Assembly: GCF_003315415.1 (NCBI RefSeq)
Contig: NZ_QNSB01000001.1
Span: 496,001 to 560,000, forward strand
Direction: 5' to 3'
Length of the DNA: 64,000 nt
Source of the DNA: Brevibacterium sanguinis
Lineage (GTDB): Bacteria; Actinomycetota; Actinomycetes; Actinomycetales; Brevibacteriaceae
The translations under genes were made by a program, and so were the position numbers. The notes under the pieces were generated by a model. It made no database searches. It saw nothing but the letters and a program-made list of their open reading frames with translations, and was not told the DNA's origin. Positions 8,851 to 17,497 of this stretch are shown here, in pieces; the first letter of the stretch is position 1, and every line of letters begins with the position of its first letter.

Positions 8851-8928
8851 CAATCCGGCCGACCTCCGATCCGGCCGACCGCCGGGCACCGGTCGCCCGC
8901 TGCCGATCCGGCCGAACGCCGGGTACCG
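8851..8928. repeat. Degenerate GC-rich direct repeats between hisH and priA
   Basis: Two 25-base copies (8867-8891 and 8904-8928) agree at 23 positions with a 37-base period; a truncated third copy begins at 8851. The shared core is ATCCGGCCGA. Nothing in the 172-base gap codes for protein. The core resembles the repeat at 183-214. Confidence 0.6.
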
Positions 8929-9008
8929 ACAGTCCGGTACACAACCGGTCACCGACTTCTCCGACCGCCAACCCCACGCGGCGTCCGACCGCCGCAAGAA
9001 AGGTCATC

Positions 9009-9752
9009 ATGACTGACACCCCGAATTCCGACCGACTCGTCCTCCTGCCCGCCGTCGACGTCGCCGACGGCAAAGCCGTCCGCCTCGTCCAGGGCGAGGC
9101 CGGCACCGAGACCGATTACGGCTCGCCCATCGACGCCGCCCACGACTTCGAGTCCCGCGGTGCCGAATGGATCCACCTCGTCGACCTCGATGCGGCGTTC
9201 GGACGCGGCTCCAACTCTGAGCTGCTCAATCAGGTCGTCAAGGCCGTCGGGATCAAGGTCGAGCTCTCGGGCGGGATCCGCGACACCGAGAGCCTCGAAC
9301 GGGCGCTCGACACCGGTGCCGAGCGTGTCAACATCGGCACCGCGGCGCTCGAGAACCCTGACTGGACGGCGGAGATGATCTCCCGCTTCGGCGACCAGGT
9401 CGCCATCGGCCTCGACGTGCGCGGCACGACGCTGGCCGCCCGCGGCTGGACCCAGGACGGGGGAGACCTCTACGAGGTCCTCGCCGCCCTCGAAGCCGCC
9501 GGCTGCGCCCGTTACGTCGTCACCGACGTGCGCAAGGACGGCACCCTCCAGGGCCCCAACCTCGAACTCCTGCGGTCGCTGGCCGAGAAGACCGACAAGC
9601 CGATCGTCGCCTCGGGCGGGGTCTCGAGCCTCGAGGATCTGAGGAACCTGCGCGAGCTCGTTCCCCTCGGCGTCGACTCCGCGATCGTCGGCAAGGCCCT
9701 CTACGCCGGCAAGTTCACCCTGGAAGAGGCCCTCGACGTCGCCGGACGCTGA
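9009..9752 (+). CDS. priA: Phosphoribosyl isomerase A, dual HisA/TrpF
   Basis: PriA is the actinobacterial (beta-alpha)8 isomerase that acts in both histidine synthesis (ProFAR isomerase) and tryptophan synthesis (PRA isomerase). The 247 residues have [15 protein letters not shown] with the first catalytic Asp, [18 protein letters not shown], the PriA signature RGWTQDGGD that supplies the Arg and Trp used for the second substrate, and [12 protein letters not shown] with the second catalytic Asp. ATG 9009 has AAAGG upstream. No trpF is seen, in line with dual use. hisF is not next to it. Confidence 0.94.
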   Translation: MTDTPNSDRLVLLPAVDVADGKAVRLVQGEAGTETDYGSPIDAAHDFESRGAEWIHLVDLDAAFGRGSNSELLNQVVKAVGIKVELSGGIRDTESLERALDTGAERVNIGTAALENPDWTAEMISRFGDQVAIGLDVRGTTLAARGWTQDGGDLYEVLAALEAAGCARYVVTDVRKDGTLQGPNLELLRSLAEKTDKPIVASGGVSSLEDLRNLRELVPLGVDSAIVGKALYAGKFTLEEALDVAGR

Positions 9753-9754
9753 GC

Positions 9755-10504
9755 GTGTCCACCGATTCCGCCGGCCGGCCCTGGGCCGGACGCGAACTCA
9801 AGCCCAACCCGTTCTCCGGTGACACCGGGCTCGGCGACGAGGGGCTGCTCACCGCCCTGCAGGAGGTGCAGGCCTCTCCGCTCGACCCCGAGCGGCACCG
9901 GCAGGTCCTCGCGGCACTGGCCGGGGTGCGCCTCTACGCGCCGATCGTGCCCATCGCCGTCGACCACGAGGTCGGCGAGCACGGGCACATGGTCGACAAC
10001 TCCTCGGAGATGGCGATGGTCCGACTCCAGGCCGAGGACGGACGTGAGTGCACTCCCGGGTTCTGCTCGATCCCGCCGCTGACCCGGTGGCACGACTCGG
10101 CGCGGCCGGTGCCGATCGAGGCCGAACGTCTCGTGCTCGGGGCGATCGAAGCCGGTTCCCAGCTCGTCGTCCTCGACCCCGGAGCCGCCCACTCCTTCCT
10201 CCTGCGCCGGCCCGCCCTCTTCGCCTTCGCCCAGGGACAGGACTGGACCCCGTCCTGGGCCGACGCCGAGGTGGGCCGCCGCCTCGCGGAGATCGGCCAG
10301 TCGTTCCCGTGGCTGGCCTCGGTGCAGGTGAGCCCGGGCAGTGGCAGCGTCCACATCGGGGGAGCGGAACTCGGGATCAGCCTCGGCGTGAAGTCCGAGG
10401 TCAGCGCCGCCGAGGTGCAACGCTTCCAGCAGGCTCTTGCCGCGGATCCGGAGCTCGTCGAGAAGATCGACTCCCTGGCGATCCGGATCCAGCCCACTTC
10501 CTGA
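9755..10504 (+). CDS. SseB family protein
   Basis: A 249-residue protein of the SseB family, which has no settled biochemical role. It has the N-terminal SseB-like segment (GLLTALQEVQASP through YAPIVPIAVDHE, then a FCSIPPLTRW stretch) and a C-terminal half with SVQVSPGSGSVHIG. The GTG start lies two bases after the priA stop. SseB next to priA and before the infC block is a common actinobacterial order. It is the last gene of the his-linked run; a small hairpin follows at 10509-10529. Confidence 0.78.
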   Translation: MSTDSAGRPWAGRELKPNPFSGDTGLGDEGLLTALQEVQASPLDPERHRQVLAALAGVRLYAPIVPIAVDHEVGEHGHMVDNSSEMAMVRLQAEDGRECTPGFCSIPPLTRWHDSARPVPIEAERLVLGAIEAGSQLVVLDPGAAHSFLLRRPALFAFAQGQDWTPSWADAEVGRRLAEIGQSFPWLASVQVSPGSGSVHIGGAELGISLGVKSEVSAAEVQRFQQALAADPELVEKIDSLAIRIQPTS

Positions 10505-10685
10505 GTCGACGGCGTCATCAGGGCGCCGTGACGCTCGCAGTGCTCGGTTGCAGTGTCGGGCACTCTCCGTCGCGATCCAGCTCCAGCGCAGCCCGTGATC
10601 GGGACGGAGTGGACCGGGGCCTGCTAGGGAGTTCCACTCAACGGGACCTGACCGCGTCGCTCGTGACCTGGCAGCCGGTGGCCGT

Positions 10686-10691
10686 TAGCCT
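10686..10691 (+). promoter_or_regulatory. Leaderless -10 element (TAGCCT) for the M20 gene
   Basis: TAGCCT is followed by exactly six bases and ATG 10698, and there is no ribosome binding site. The other 180 bases of the 10505-10697 gap hold only the small hairpin near 10509. Confidence 0.5.
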
Positions 10692-10697
10692 GAACGC

Positions 10698-12044
10698 ATG
10701 AACGAACTGCGAGACCTGAGCCAACCACTGGCCCCGGACGACAGCTACCTCGATCACATCGAACGCGAGACCGAAGCACGGGCCGCCACAGCAGCAGGAT
10801 GGGAATCCGAATTCACCGGCGCGCCGGATTCCTCGTCCCGGGCGCTGGCTGAGAACATCGACGAACTCTCCGATGACCTCGTCGGACTGCTCCACACCAT
10901 TCATGGTCTGGCCGAGACCGCGTTCGAGGAACACGCGTCTGCCGCGGCGATCGCCGACCTCGTCGCCTCCCACGGAACCACCGTCGAGCGAGGGGTCTAC
11001 GGACTCGACACCGCGGTCTGGGCGACGACCGGGGCGGGGAACGGACGCACGATCGCCATCCTCGCCGAGTACGACGCCCTGCCCGGGATCGGACACGGCT
11101 GCGGGCACAACCTCATCGCCGCCTGCGCGGTCGGCGCCTTCCTGTCACTGGCGGCGCTGCACCGAGCGAACCCTGACGCCGTGCCCGGCACTGTCGTCCT
11201 CCTCGGCACCCCGGCCGAGGAAGGGCACTCGGGCAAGGAGCTGATGGCTCGTGAAGGCGCCTTCGACGGAATCGACGCCGCCATCATGGTCCACGGGTAC
11301 GGCTACGACTGCGCCGACCAGGTGTGGCTCGGCCGTCGGCTGCTCGACGTGACGTTCAAGGGAGTGCCCGCTCACGCCTCGGCGCAGCCATTCATGGGAA
11401 AGAACGCACTCGACGCGGCCGCTCTCTTCTACCAAGGCCTCGGGCTTCTGAGGCAGCAGATGCCGCCGATCTCCAGGCTGCACGCCGTCGTCTCCGAAGG
11501 CGGGACCCGGCCGTCGATCATCTCGGAACTCGCGCAGGTCAAATGCTACGTGCGCTCGAAGTACCCCGAGACGCTCAAAGAGCTCTCGGCTCGCGTCGAG
11601 GACGTCGCGAAAGGTGCGGCACTGATGACCGGCACGGGGGTCGACATCCGCTGGGACGAACACGCACCGTCCCTGCCGGTGCGCGGCAATGACGCGCTGA
11701 CCAAACGCTGGGCCCTCCACGAAGAGAAGCGCGGCAGGCATCCGGTGCCGGCGGGAGTGCTGGACGAATCCATCGCCGCATCCACCGATTTCGGCAATGT
11801 GTCCTACCGCATCCCCGGCATCCACCCGCTGCTGAAGACAGCGGATTCCGAAGTCGCCCTGCACACTCGCGAGTTCGCGGCCGCCGCAGCCTCCGACGAT
11901 GCCGAGGCCGCGACCCGGGATGGTGCCTATGGTCTCGCGTGCACGGCGCTGGACTTCCTCGTCGACGATGCTCTCGCCGCCGAGGTGGTCGCCGAGTTCC
12001 AGCGTGCAGGCGGTGCCATCGACGTACCCAACTACTTCAACTGA
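10698..12044 (+). CDS. M20 family amidohydrolase (AbgA/AbgB-like)
   Basis: A 448-residue zinc aminoacylase/carboxypeptidase of the M20D type. It has the metal ligands in GIGHGCGHN (about residues 135-143) and PAEEG (about 171-175), the dimerisation domain after RLLDVTFKGVPAHAS, and a late FAAAAAS segment. Neighbour AbgT transports p-aminobenzoyl-glutamate in E. coli, where AbgAB hydrolyses it, so release of p-aminobenzoate from folate breakdown products is the best guess. Indole-acetyl or N-acyl amino acid hydrolysis is the main alternative. It sits with abgT between sseB and the DUF1844/infC block, which are usually closer together. Confidence 0.85.
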   Translation: MNELRDLSQPLAPDDSYLDHIERETEARAATAAGWESEFTGAPDSSSRALAENIDELSDDLVGLLHTIHGLAETAFEEHASAAAIADLVASHGTTVERGVYGLDTAVWATTGAGNGRTIAILAEYDALPGIGHGCGHNLIAACAVGAFLSLAALHRANPDAVPGTVVLLGTPAEEGHSGKELMAREGAFDGIDAAIMVHGYGYDCADQVWLGRRLLDVTFKGVPAHASAQPFMGKNALDAAALFYQGLGLLRQQMPPISRLHAVVSEGGTRPSIISELAQVKCYVRSKYPETLKELSARVEDVAKGAALMTGTGVDIRWDEHAPSLPVRGNDALTKRWALHEEKRGRHPVPAGVLDESIAASTDFGNVSYRIPGIHPLLKTADSEVALHTREFAAAAASDDAEAATRDGAYGLACTALDFLVDDALAAEVVAEFQRAGGAIDVPNYFN

Positions 12045-12124
12045 GCCCCACTCGAGCTGTCGGTGCATGACCGGTGCCGATGGCGAACCAACTATCGACA
12101 CAACGAGGTATCGAGGAGAACACG

Positions 12125-13864
12125 ATGTCAACGACGACACAGGGCAGGATCAGCCGGGGGCAGAGGATCCTCGACGCGATCGAACGGGTCGGGAACAAGC
12201 TCCCCGAACCGTTCACGCTGTTCCTCGGACTGTTCATCATCACCGGTCTCATCTCGACGGCGATGGCCATGGCCGGAGTCTCGGTGGCCATTCCCGGTGC
12301 GGATGAGACCGTGACGATCAAGGGCCTGTTCACCGGCGAGGGTCTGTCGTGGCTGACGACGACGATGGGCGACAACTACATCGGGTTCCCGCCCTTGGCC
12401 ACGGTGCTTCCCATCCTGCTCGCCGTCGGTGTCGCCGAGAAGTCCGGGATGCTCGCCGCTGCGGTGCGGATCGCGTTCGGATCCAGCCCCCGCTGGCTGC
12501 TGCCCTATGCCGTCGGGTTCGTCGGCGTCGTCGGGTCGATCATGGCCGACTCCGCGTTCATCATCATCCCGCCCCTGGCCGCTCTCGTCTTCAAGGCCGC
12601 GGGCCGGCATCCGATGGCCGGTCTCATCGGCGGATTCGCCGCCACTGGCGCCGGCTACTCGACCTCGGTGGTGCCGACGAGCCTCGACGCGCTCTTCGCC
12701 GGCATCACCACCTCGGTGATGGAGACCCTGCCGGGCACCGAGTACTCCGCGGTCAACCCGGTGTCGAACTACTTCTTCAACATCGTCGCCTCGATCGTCC
12801 TGTCGGTCATCGCCGGGTTCATCATCGACAAACTCATCGAACCGAACATGGTCCGCAAGGGAATCTCCCGCGACACGGTGGGCAGCGGGCTCAGCCCGGA
12901 GTACCGGGCCGCCGATTCCCCGTTCGCGAACAATGCGCCCGAAGGTGAGGTTGTCGATGGCGATCGCATCGGCACCGGCGCCGAGGCGGGGGAGCGGGAC
13001 AGCGATGCGCGGAGCACCGGAGGGGCCACAGGAGCCGGATCCGCCTCAGGTGACGGCGACGCGTCTGCCGCCGGGGACGCGCCGATGAAAGCGCACCTCG
13101 AGCCGGAGGAGAAGAAGGGTCTGCTCTGGGCCGTGGTCTCGGGGCTGCTGCTCACCGCGCTGATCCTCTTCGCCGTCCTCATCCCGACCTCCCCATGGCG
13201 CAATGAGGACGGAGGGTTCCTGCCGAAGTCGCCGCTGCTGTCGTCGATCGTCTTCATCGTGTTCGCGTACTTCATCACGATGGGAATCGTCTACGGCATC
13301 AAGGTCCGCACGATCAAGTCGATGAACGACGTCGTGCGGATGATGGGGGAGTCGATCGTCGACATGATGTCGTTCCTCATCCTCGCGTTCATCCTCGGCC
13401 AGTTCATCGCCCTGTTCAACTGGACGGGGATCGGCTCGTGGATCGCCGTCACCGGTGCCGCCAGCCTCGAGGCGATCAACCTCACCGGGTTCCCGGCGAT
13501 CATCGGGTTCATGCTGCTCGCGAGCATCCTCAACCTGTTCATCGTGTCAGGCTCGTCGATGTGGACGCTCATGGCCGCCGTGTTCGTGCCGATGTTCGCT
13601 CTCCTCGGCTACGAGCCCGCGTTCGTCCAGGCCGCCTTCCGCGTCGGCGACTCGGCCACGCAGGTCATCACGCCGCTCAACCCGTACATGATCGTCCTCC
13701 TCGGACTGGTCCGCCGTTATGAGCCCGACGCGGGTCTCGGCACGGTGATCTCGCGGATGTTCCCGTTCGTCATCCCGTTCTGGCTCGCCTGGGCCGCCCT
13801 GCTCGCGGTCTGGTACTTCCTCGACCTGCCGCTGGGCCCCGGGAACGGGATCTTCCTCGGGTGA
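12125..13864 (+). CDS. abgT: AbgT family transporter
   Basis: AbgT proteins carry p-aminobenzoyl-glutamate or export sulfonamides, driven by proton flow. The 579 residues show many membrane helices, starting with PFTLFLGLFIITGLIST, and the family motifs GVAEKSGML, ADSAFIIIPPLAAL, and near the C-terminus GSSMWTLMAAVFVPM and RVGDSATQVITPLNPYM. ATG 12125 follows GAGGAG by seven bases. A cytoplasmic loop at about residues 250-335 is enlarged by a low-complexity Gly/Ala/Ser/Asp stretch. It is transcribed with the M20 gene, from which it is 80 bases away. Confidence 0.9.
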   Translation: MSTTTQGRISRGQRILDAIERVGNKLPEPFTLFLGLFIITGLISTAMAMAGVSVAIPGADETVTIKGLFTGEGLSWLTTTMGDNYIGFPPLATVLPILLAVGVAEKSGMLAAAVRIAFGSSPRWLLPYAVGFVGVVGSIMADSAFIIIPPLAALVFKAAGRHPMAGLIGGFAATGAGYSTSVVPTSLDALFAGITTSVMETLPGTEYSAVNPVSNYFFNIVASIVLSVIAGFIIDKLIEPNMVRKGISRDTVGSGLSPEYRAADSPFANNAPEGEVVDGDRIGTGAEAGERDSDARSTGGATGAGSASGDGDASAAGDAPMKAHLEPEEKKGLLWAVVSGLLLTALILFAVLIPTSPWRNEDGGFLPKSPLLSSIVFIVFAYFITMGIVYGIKVRTIKSMNDVVRMMGESIVDMMSFLILAFILGQFIALFNWTGIGSWIAVTGAASLEAINLTGFPAIIGFMLLASILNLFIVSGSSMWTLMAAVFVPMFALLGYEPAFVQAAFRVGDSATQVITPLNPYMIVLLGLVRRYEPDAGLGTVISRMFPFVIPFWLAWAALLAVWYFLDLPLGPGNGIFLG

Positions 13865-13928
13865 TAGTGGGGTGGTGGAAGTGAGGCGCTTGTTCTCATC
13901 GCCCGATCCAGCGAGGCGGCACTTACAG

Positions 13929-14858
13929 TCACCGGTCCGAACGGGATTCACCGGTCCAGCGCGAGTAGTCCATCACCGCTCCCAGGTGATCGAGCTTGTT
14001 CGGGTTCACGACCGAGTAGATTCCATGGATACCCTCCGGGCCCGCGTCAAGTGCGAGCACCGCAATGATCCCGCCGCCGATGCTGTCATCGGCGCTGACG
14101 ACGACACCCGGACCCAGGTTGACGGAACACGGCTCAAGCGAGGTGGGGAAGGCCCGTTTTCTGAATCCTGTGAGCAGACGTGACACCGCTTTGCGACCGT
14201 GCACCGGCTGGGAGATCGCCATCCCCGGCGGCACCTGCCCGCCGCCGTCTCCCATGAAGACCACGTCCTCGGTGAGCAGGTCGACGAAATCATCGACGGC
14301 TCCGTTCTCGCAGGCGGCGATGAACCGTTCGACGAGTTGAGTCTGCTGCTGAGACCGCGGTCGGAATCGTGGGCGACCGGACGCGATCCGATGTCGGGCT
14401 CTCGACACCAGCTTCCGAGTCGTCGGCTCAGTGCGGCCGAGGATCTCGGCAGTCTCCGAGTACGAGTAGCCGAGCACCTCATAGAGTACGAGCGCGGCTC
14501 GCTCGCTTGGACTCAGACGTTCGAGCATGACGAGAAAGGCGAACGAGAGTTCATCAGCCAACTCAGCGTGGTCGGCTGCCTCGTCTCCGGTTCGAGGGGT
14601 CAGGATCGGTTCCGGCAGCCACTCCCCGACATAGCGTTCGCGTTGCGCACGCGCCGAACGGAAACGGTCGATACCGAGTCGTGCAGCGACGGTGCTGACG
14701 AAGGCCTCCGGTTCTCGGACATGGCCGGCGGCTATCAACCGAGCCATGGACTCCTGTGCGATATCCTCGGCATCACTGACAGTGCCCACCATCCGGTAGG
14801 CCACTCCAAAAGCGCGGCCGCGGCATCTTCGCAGCTCCTCGTTGTCAAGGGCAGTCAC
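13929..14858 (-). CDS. ECF41-family sigma factor with SnoaL-like C-terminal domain
   Basis: A 309-residue extracytoplasmic function sigma factor. Region 2 covers residues 10-70, region 4 about 105-160, and a SnoaL-like domain fills the last 130. The three ECF41 hallmarks are all visible: WLPEP in the linker (80-84), DGGG (204-207) and NPNKL (285-289). In this group the fused C-terminal domain controls activity instead of a separate anti-sigma factor. It starts with GTG in the stop of the upstream oxidoreductase gene (GTGA), so the two are coupled. ECF41 factors usually switch on such a neighbouring oxidoreductase or decarboxylase. Confidence 0.9.
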   Translation of the reverse strand: MTALDNEELRRCRGRAFGVAYRMVGTVSDAEDIAQESMARLIAAGHVREPEAFVSTVAARLGIDRFRSARAQRERYVGEWLPEPILTPRTGDEAADHAELADELSFAFLVMLERLSPSERAALVLYEVLGYSYSETAEILGRTEPTTRKLVSRARHRIASGRPRFRPRSQQQTQLVERFIAACENGAVDDFVDLLTEDVVFMGDGGGQVPPGMAISQPVHGRKAVSRLLTGFRKRAFPTSLEPCSVNLGPGVVVSADDSIGGGIIAVLALDAGPEGIHGIYSVVNPNKLDHLGAVMDYSRWTGESRSDR

Positions 14859-16048
14859 GAACCAGTCCTCCGGGGGCCGACAGACTCACGACCGGAAAGC
14901 GGATGTGTGGGTCGGCGGACGAGGTACGGTCCGGGGTGCCGAAACAGCCAGCGGGCACCGTTCAGCGTCATGTCCTTGTACGCAATGGCGGGGCGTCCGG
15001 TGAGGACCGCGTTCTTCGGCCTCCCTCGGGCATCCAGGAACTGCACCACCCCGTTCTGACGTCCCAGGCTCAGACACTCGTGCACGTAGCGGAACCGAAA
15101 AGGTCGAACCGAGCGTCCGGTCAGCTCTGCGGCGATCGCATCCGCTGCGGCGGGTCCCGTGAAGCCACCCGTCCGGCATCCCATCGCCAACGACAATCCC
15201 CACGGCCCCGGCACTGCTGCCGCGTCACCGATCACCCACACCTGGTGATGGGAGATCGACCGCAGGGTCTCGTCCACGAGCGCACGTCCCCGACCGTCGG
15301 CGGCCAATCCCATGGACGCGATCAGAGGAGACGGCCGGAAACCGCCGGCCCAGTGACAGAGGTCCGCGTGCAGCGCCTCGCCGGTGGTCAACCGAACCTC
15401 ATCGGCTGTCACTTCGGCGACGCGACCCTTGACTTGGAGGACGCCGAGCTGGTCCAGAATCCTGTCGAGATACCGTCGACCGCGTGGAGCAAGGGAACCG
15501 CCCACCTCGCCGGCACTGACCAAAGTCACGGTGATTCCTGGCCACTGCTCGGCAGTTTCGGTCGCGATCTCCACGCCGGTCAGGCCGCCGCCACAGACGA
15601 CTACTTCGCCCCGTGTGCGTGCCAGTTCCTTCATCCGGATGGAAACCGCCTCCGCCGCCGAACGATCGTCGAGCAGCACCGCGTGCTCGGCGACGCCGTC
15701 GACGGCAGTGGAACTCGTTTCGCTGCCCAGCGCCACCACGAGAGTGTCGAAGGCGAGCGAAGCTCCCTGGACAAGATCGACGGTACTGTTGTGCCAATCG
15801 ACTCCGACTACGTTACCCAGACGAAGGTTCACTCCGTGCGGCCGCAGATGATCGGCCAGGGTGAACCGGGGGACGGGCTGACCAGTGGCCACCTGATGCA
15901 GCCGCGGTCGTTCGATGAACTCCGGTTCCCGGGTCACAACCGTGACCGTGTAATCCCGAGGAGGGAGCTGACGTGCTAGGCGCTGAGCCGCTGTGAGGCC
16001 GGAGTAACCGGCTCCGAGCACAAGAATCTGATGTGTGTGAGTCTTCAT
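14855..16048 (-). CDS. FAD-dependent pyridine nucleotide oxidoreductase (NDH-2-like), ECF41 target
   Basis: A 397-residue flavoprotein: FAD-binding ILVLGAGYSGLTAAQRLA at the N-terminus, a second Rossmann fold GEVVVCGGGLTGVEIATETA for NAD(P)H, and the C-terminal FAD motif VWVIGDAAAVPG. It resembles type II NADH dehydrogenases and related oxidoreductases; electron acceptor unknown. Three starts are possible (GTG 16072, ATG 16057, ATG 16048). I favour ATG 16048, since an ECF41-type promoter ends at 16058 and would start the transcript near that ATG. If another promoter is used, ATG 16057 with a GGGGGG ribosome binding site would serve. It forms an operon with the sigma gene. Confidence 0.85.
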   Translation of the reverse strand: MKTHTHQILVLGAGYSGLTAAQRLARQLPPRDYTVTVVTREPEFIERPRLHQVATGQPVPRFTLADHLRPHGVNLRLGNVVGVDWHNSTVDLVQGASLAFDTLVVALGSETSSTAVDGVAEHAVLLDDRSAAEAVSIRMKELARTRGEVVVCGGGLTGVEIATETAEQWPGITVTLVSAGEVGGSLAPRGRRYLDRILDQLGVLQVKGRVAEVTADEVRLTTGEALHADLCHWAGGFRPSPLIASMGLAADGRGRALVDETLRSISHHQVWVIGDAAAVPGPWGLSLAMGCRTGGFTGPAAADAIAAELTGRSVRPFRFRYVHECLSLGRQNGVVQFLDARGRPKNAVLTGRPAIAYKDMTLNGARWLFRHPGPYLVRRPTHPLSGRESVGPRRTGS

Positions 16049-16057
16049 GCCAATCAT

Positions 16058-16084
16058 GACGAATCCCCCCACGCTTTTGTGACC
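16058..16084 (-). promoter_or_regulatory. Candidate ECF41-dependent promoter
   Basis: On the minus strand GGTCACA (16084-16078), a 16-base spacer, then CGTC (16061-16058). This differs at one base from the TGTCACA ... CGTC motif reported for ECF41 sigma factors. It would drive the oxidoreductase-sigma operon and close an autoregulatory loop. Confidence 0.65.
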
Positions 16085-16250
16085 TTGTGGTTCTCAACAG
16101 CCCTCCCAGAGAATGATGTCGTGCTCTGGGAGGCCACGTCACGCTTCGCCGCTCGAATCGAACGCCCAGTGACAGGGACACCGGTGCAATGCGGGATCCA
16201 CAACTCCACGAATCCCTCGAGCGGAGGTCGACGTCCAGAGACTTATTCGT

Positions 16251-16655
16251 TCAGCGCACCGGCCCGGTGAACTTCTCTCCCGGACCCTGACCCGGTGCAT
16301 CCGGAATCGCCGAGGCTTCACGGAACGCGAGCTGCAGGCTGCGCAGTCCATCGCGCAGGGGACGGGCATGGTGGTCGCCGATGACGGTGGCGGCACCGGT
16401 GACCAGCCCGGCGAGTGCGGTGATGAGCTTGCGGGCCTCGTCGAGGTCCGTGAAGTCAGCCGCGGGCGTCTCAGGGGTGTCCTCGGCCAGGCCGCACTTG
16501 ACCGCTGCGGCGGACATGAGGTGAACGGCGGTCGAGGTGATGACCTCGACGGCGGGAACTTCGGCGATGTCGCGGGTGACGTCGGCGACAGCGGAAGTCT
16601 CGGCGGAACCGGCGTCGGAAGAGGCTCCGGCAGGAGCGGACTCGTGAGAATTCAT
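16251..16655 (-). CDS. DUF1844 protein next to infC
   Basis: A 134-residue acidic protein of the DUF1844 family, recognised from IAEVPAVEVITSTAVHLMSAAAVKCGL, followed by DLDEARKLITALAGLV. Its function is unknown. The family is regularly found divergent from the infC-rpmI-rplT operon in actinobacteria, as here, which hints at a link with translation. The N-terminal 35 residues are a Ser/Ala-rich linker. I chose ATG 16655 over ATG 16676 because it gives the shorter, family-like N-terminus; no convincing ribosome binding site is visible for either. Confidence 0.82.
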   Translation of the reverse strand: MNSHESAPAGASSDAGSAETSAVADVTRDIAEVPAVEVITSTAVHLMSAAAVKCGLAEDTPETPAADFTDLDEARKLITALAGLVTGAATVIGDHHARPLRDGLRSLQLAFREASAIPDAPGQGPGEKFTGPVR

Positions 16656-16742
16656 GCTCCAAGCTTGACATATCATCGAGGCTCAGCCGGCAGTCGCCCG
16701 GCAGGATCTGCATCACTCCGGACCACCGATGGAAGGACCCGA

Positions 16743-17186
16743 ATGCCGCCCAGAGACGAGCATGTTATCGAAGTCCTGCGCGACGGCGGCGTCCACGAGG
16801 CAACCGTGTCGTGGTGGTACGGCGACGCCCAGTGGACAGTGCGCCTCGAATCCCGGGGCATCAGAGCCTTCGAACCCGTCGAAAACCGCGCCGACGACGC
16901 GTTCGAAGCACTGTGCCTGGTCCGCGACCAACTTGAATCACTCGGATGGCGCCTCGGCATCGCCGGTGCGCAGATCGATGTCTGGCCCAGCGGCATGGCT
17001 CGCGATCAGGGCGGAGGACTGCGGGCCTACCGCATGACCGAGGATCGGGTCGAAGGGATGGTGGACACGTTCGCCCCTGTCGACCCTGCCTCGGTGGTCA
17101 CCGTCGATGAACAGCGGGCCGAAGCCGACCGCCTGTACGCGGAGATCCAGCGTCGAGGCGCAGACGGCCGCAGCGCAGCAGGCTGA
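16743..17186 (+). CDS. Hypothetical protein upstream of infC
   Basis: I do not recognise this 147-residue soluble protein. It is rich in charged residues and Trp in the first half (VSWWYGDAQWTVRL), with no cysteine cluster or membrane segment. It looks like a small alpha/beta domain followed by an acidic helix and an Arg/Gly-rich tail. ATG 16743 has GGAAGGA six bases upstream, so it is likely expressed. It is divergent from the DUF1844 gene and ends 311 bases before infC. Confidence 0.65.
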   Translation: MPPRDEHVIEVLRDGGVHEATVSWWYGDAQWTVRLESRGIRAFEPVENRADDAFEALCLVRDQLESLGWRLGIAGAQIDVWPSGMARDQGGGLRAYRMTEDRVEGMVDTFAPVDPASVVTVDEQRAEADRLYAEIQRRGADGRSAAG

Positions 17187-17262
17187 CGGTCCGCGCACTG
17201 CGGCCAGAGCCGCCCGCTGACGCGCGATCGGGCCTCGATGTGCGTGGGCTCCGGAACCGTAG

Positions 17263-17457
17263 TACAATTGATTGTGGTGCGAAGCGGAGTCTGACTCCCA
17301 CCTTGATCGTGAGAAGCGATCGGGTCCAATGATCTGCTGACTGACAGCTTGGAGTGCGAACTCGAGAAGGAAGCAGCGGGTCGAGGTGTATTCACTTGAA
17401 CCCGCAGTGGTTGTGTGTGCAGGCTCCCTTGGCATTCGTGTCAGTGGGAGCCTTTTT
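17263..17457 (+). promoter_or_regulatory. Structured infC leader, possible attenuation control
   Basis: The 17187-17497 gap holds no gene. TACAAT at 17263-17268 is a plausible -10. Downstream come hairpins 17286-17298 (GGAGT/ACTCC), 17305-17321 (GATCG/CGATC) and 17376-17405 (GCGGGT/ACCCGC with an inner AGGTG/CACTT stem). A terminator at 17421-17457 stands in front of infC. Leaders in front of infC-rpmI-rplT control the operon in other bacteria (L20 binding in Firmicutes and E. coli). Whether L20, IF3 or ribosome stalling acts here is not shown. Confidence 0.6.
17421..17457 (+). terminator. Intrinsic terminator (attenuator) before infC
   Basis: AGGCTCCC (17421-17428) pairs with GGGAGCCT (17446-17453); an inner GGCA/TGTC stem is capped by a TTCG tetraloop (17435-17438). 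Five T bases follow (17453-17457). It stands 41 bases before the infC start and nothing codes between it and infC, so it most likely acts as an attenuator and not as an end of transcription. Confidence 0.8.
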
Positions 17458-17497
17458 CATTGCCACGACACCATTTGAGCGAAAAAGGAGTGAACAC

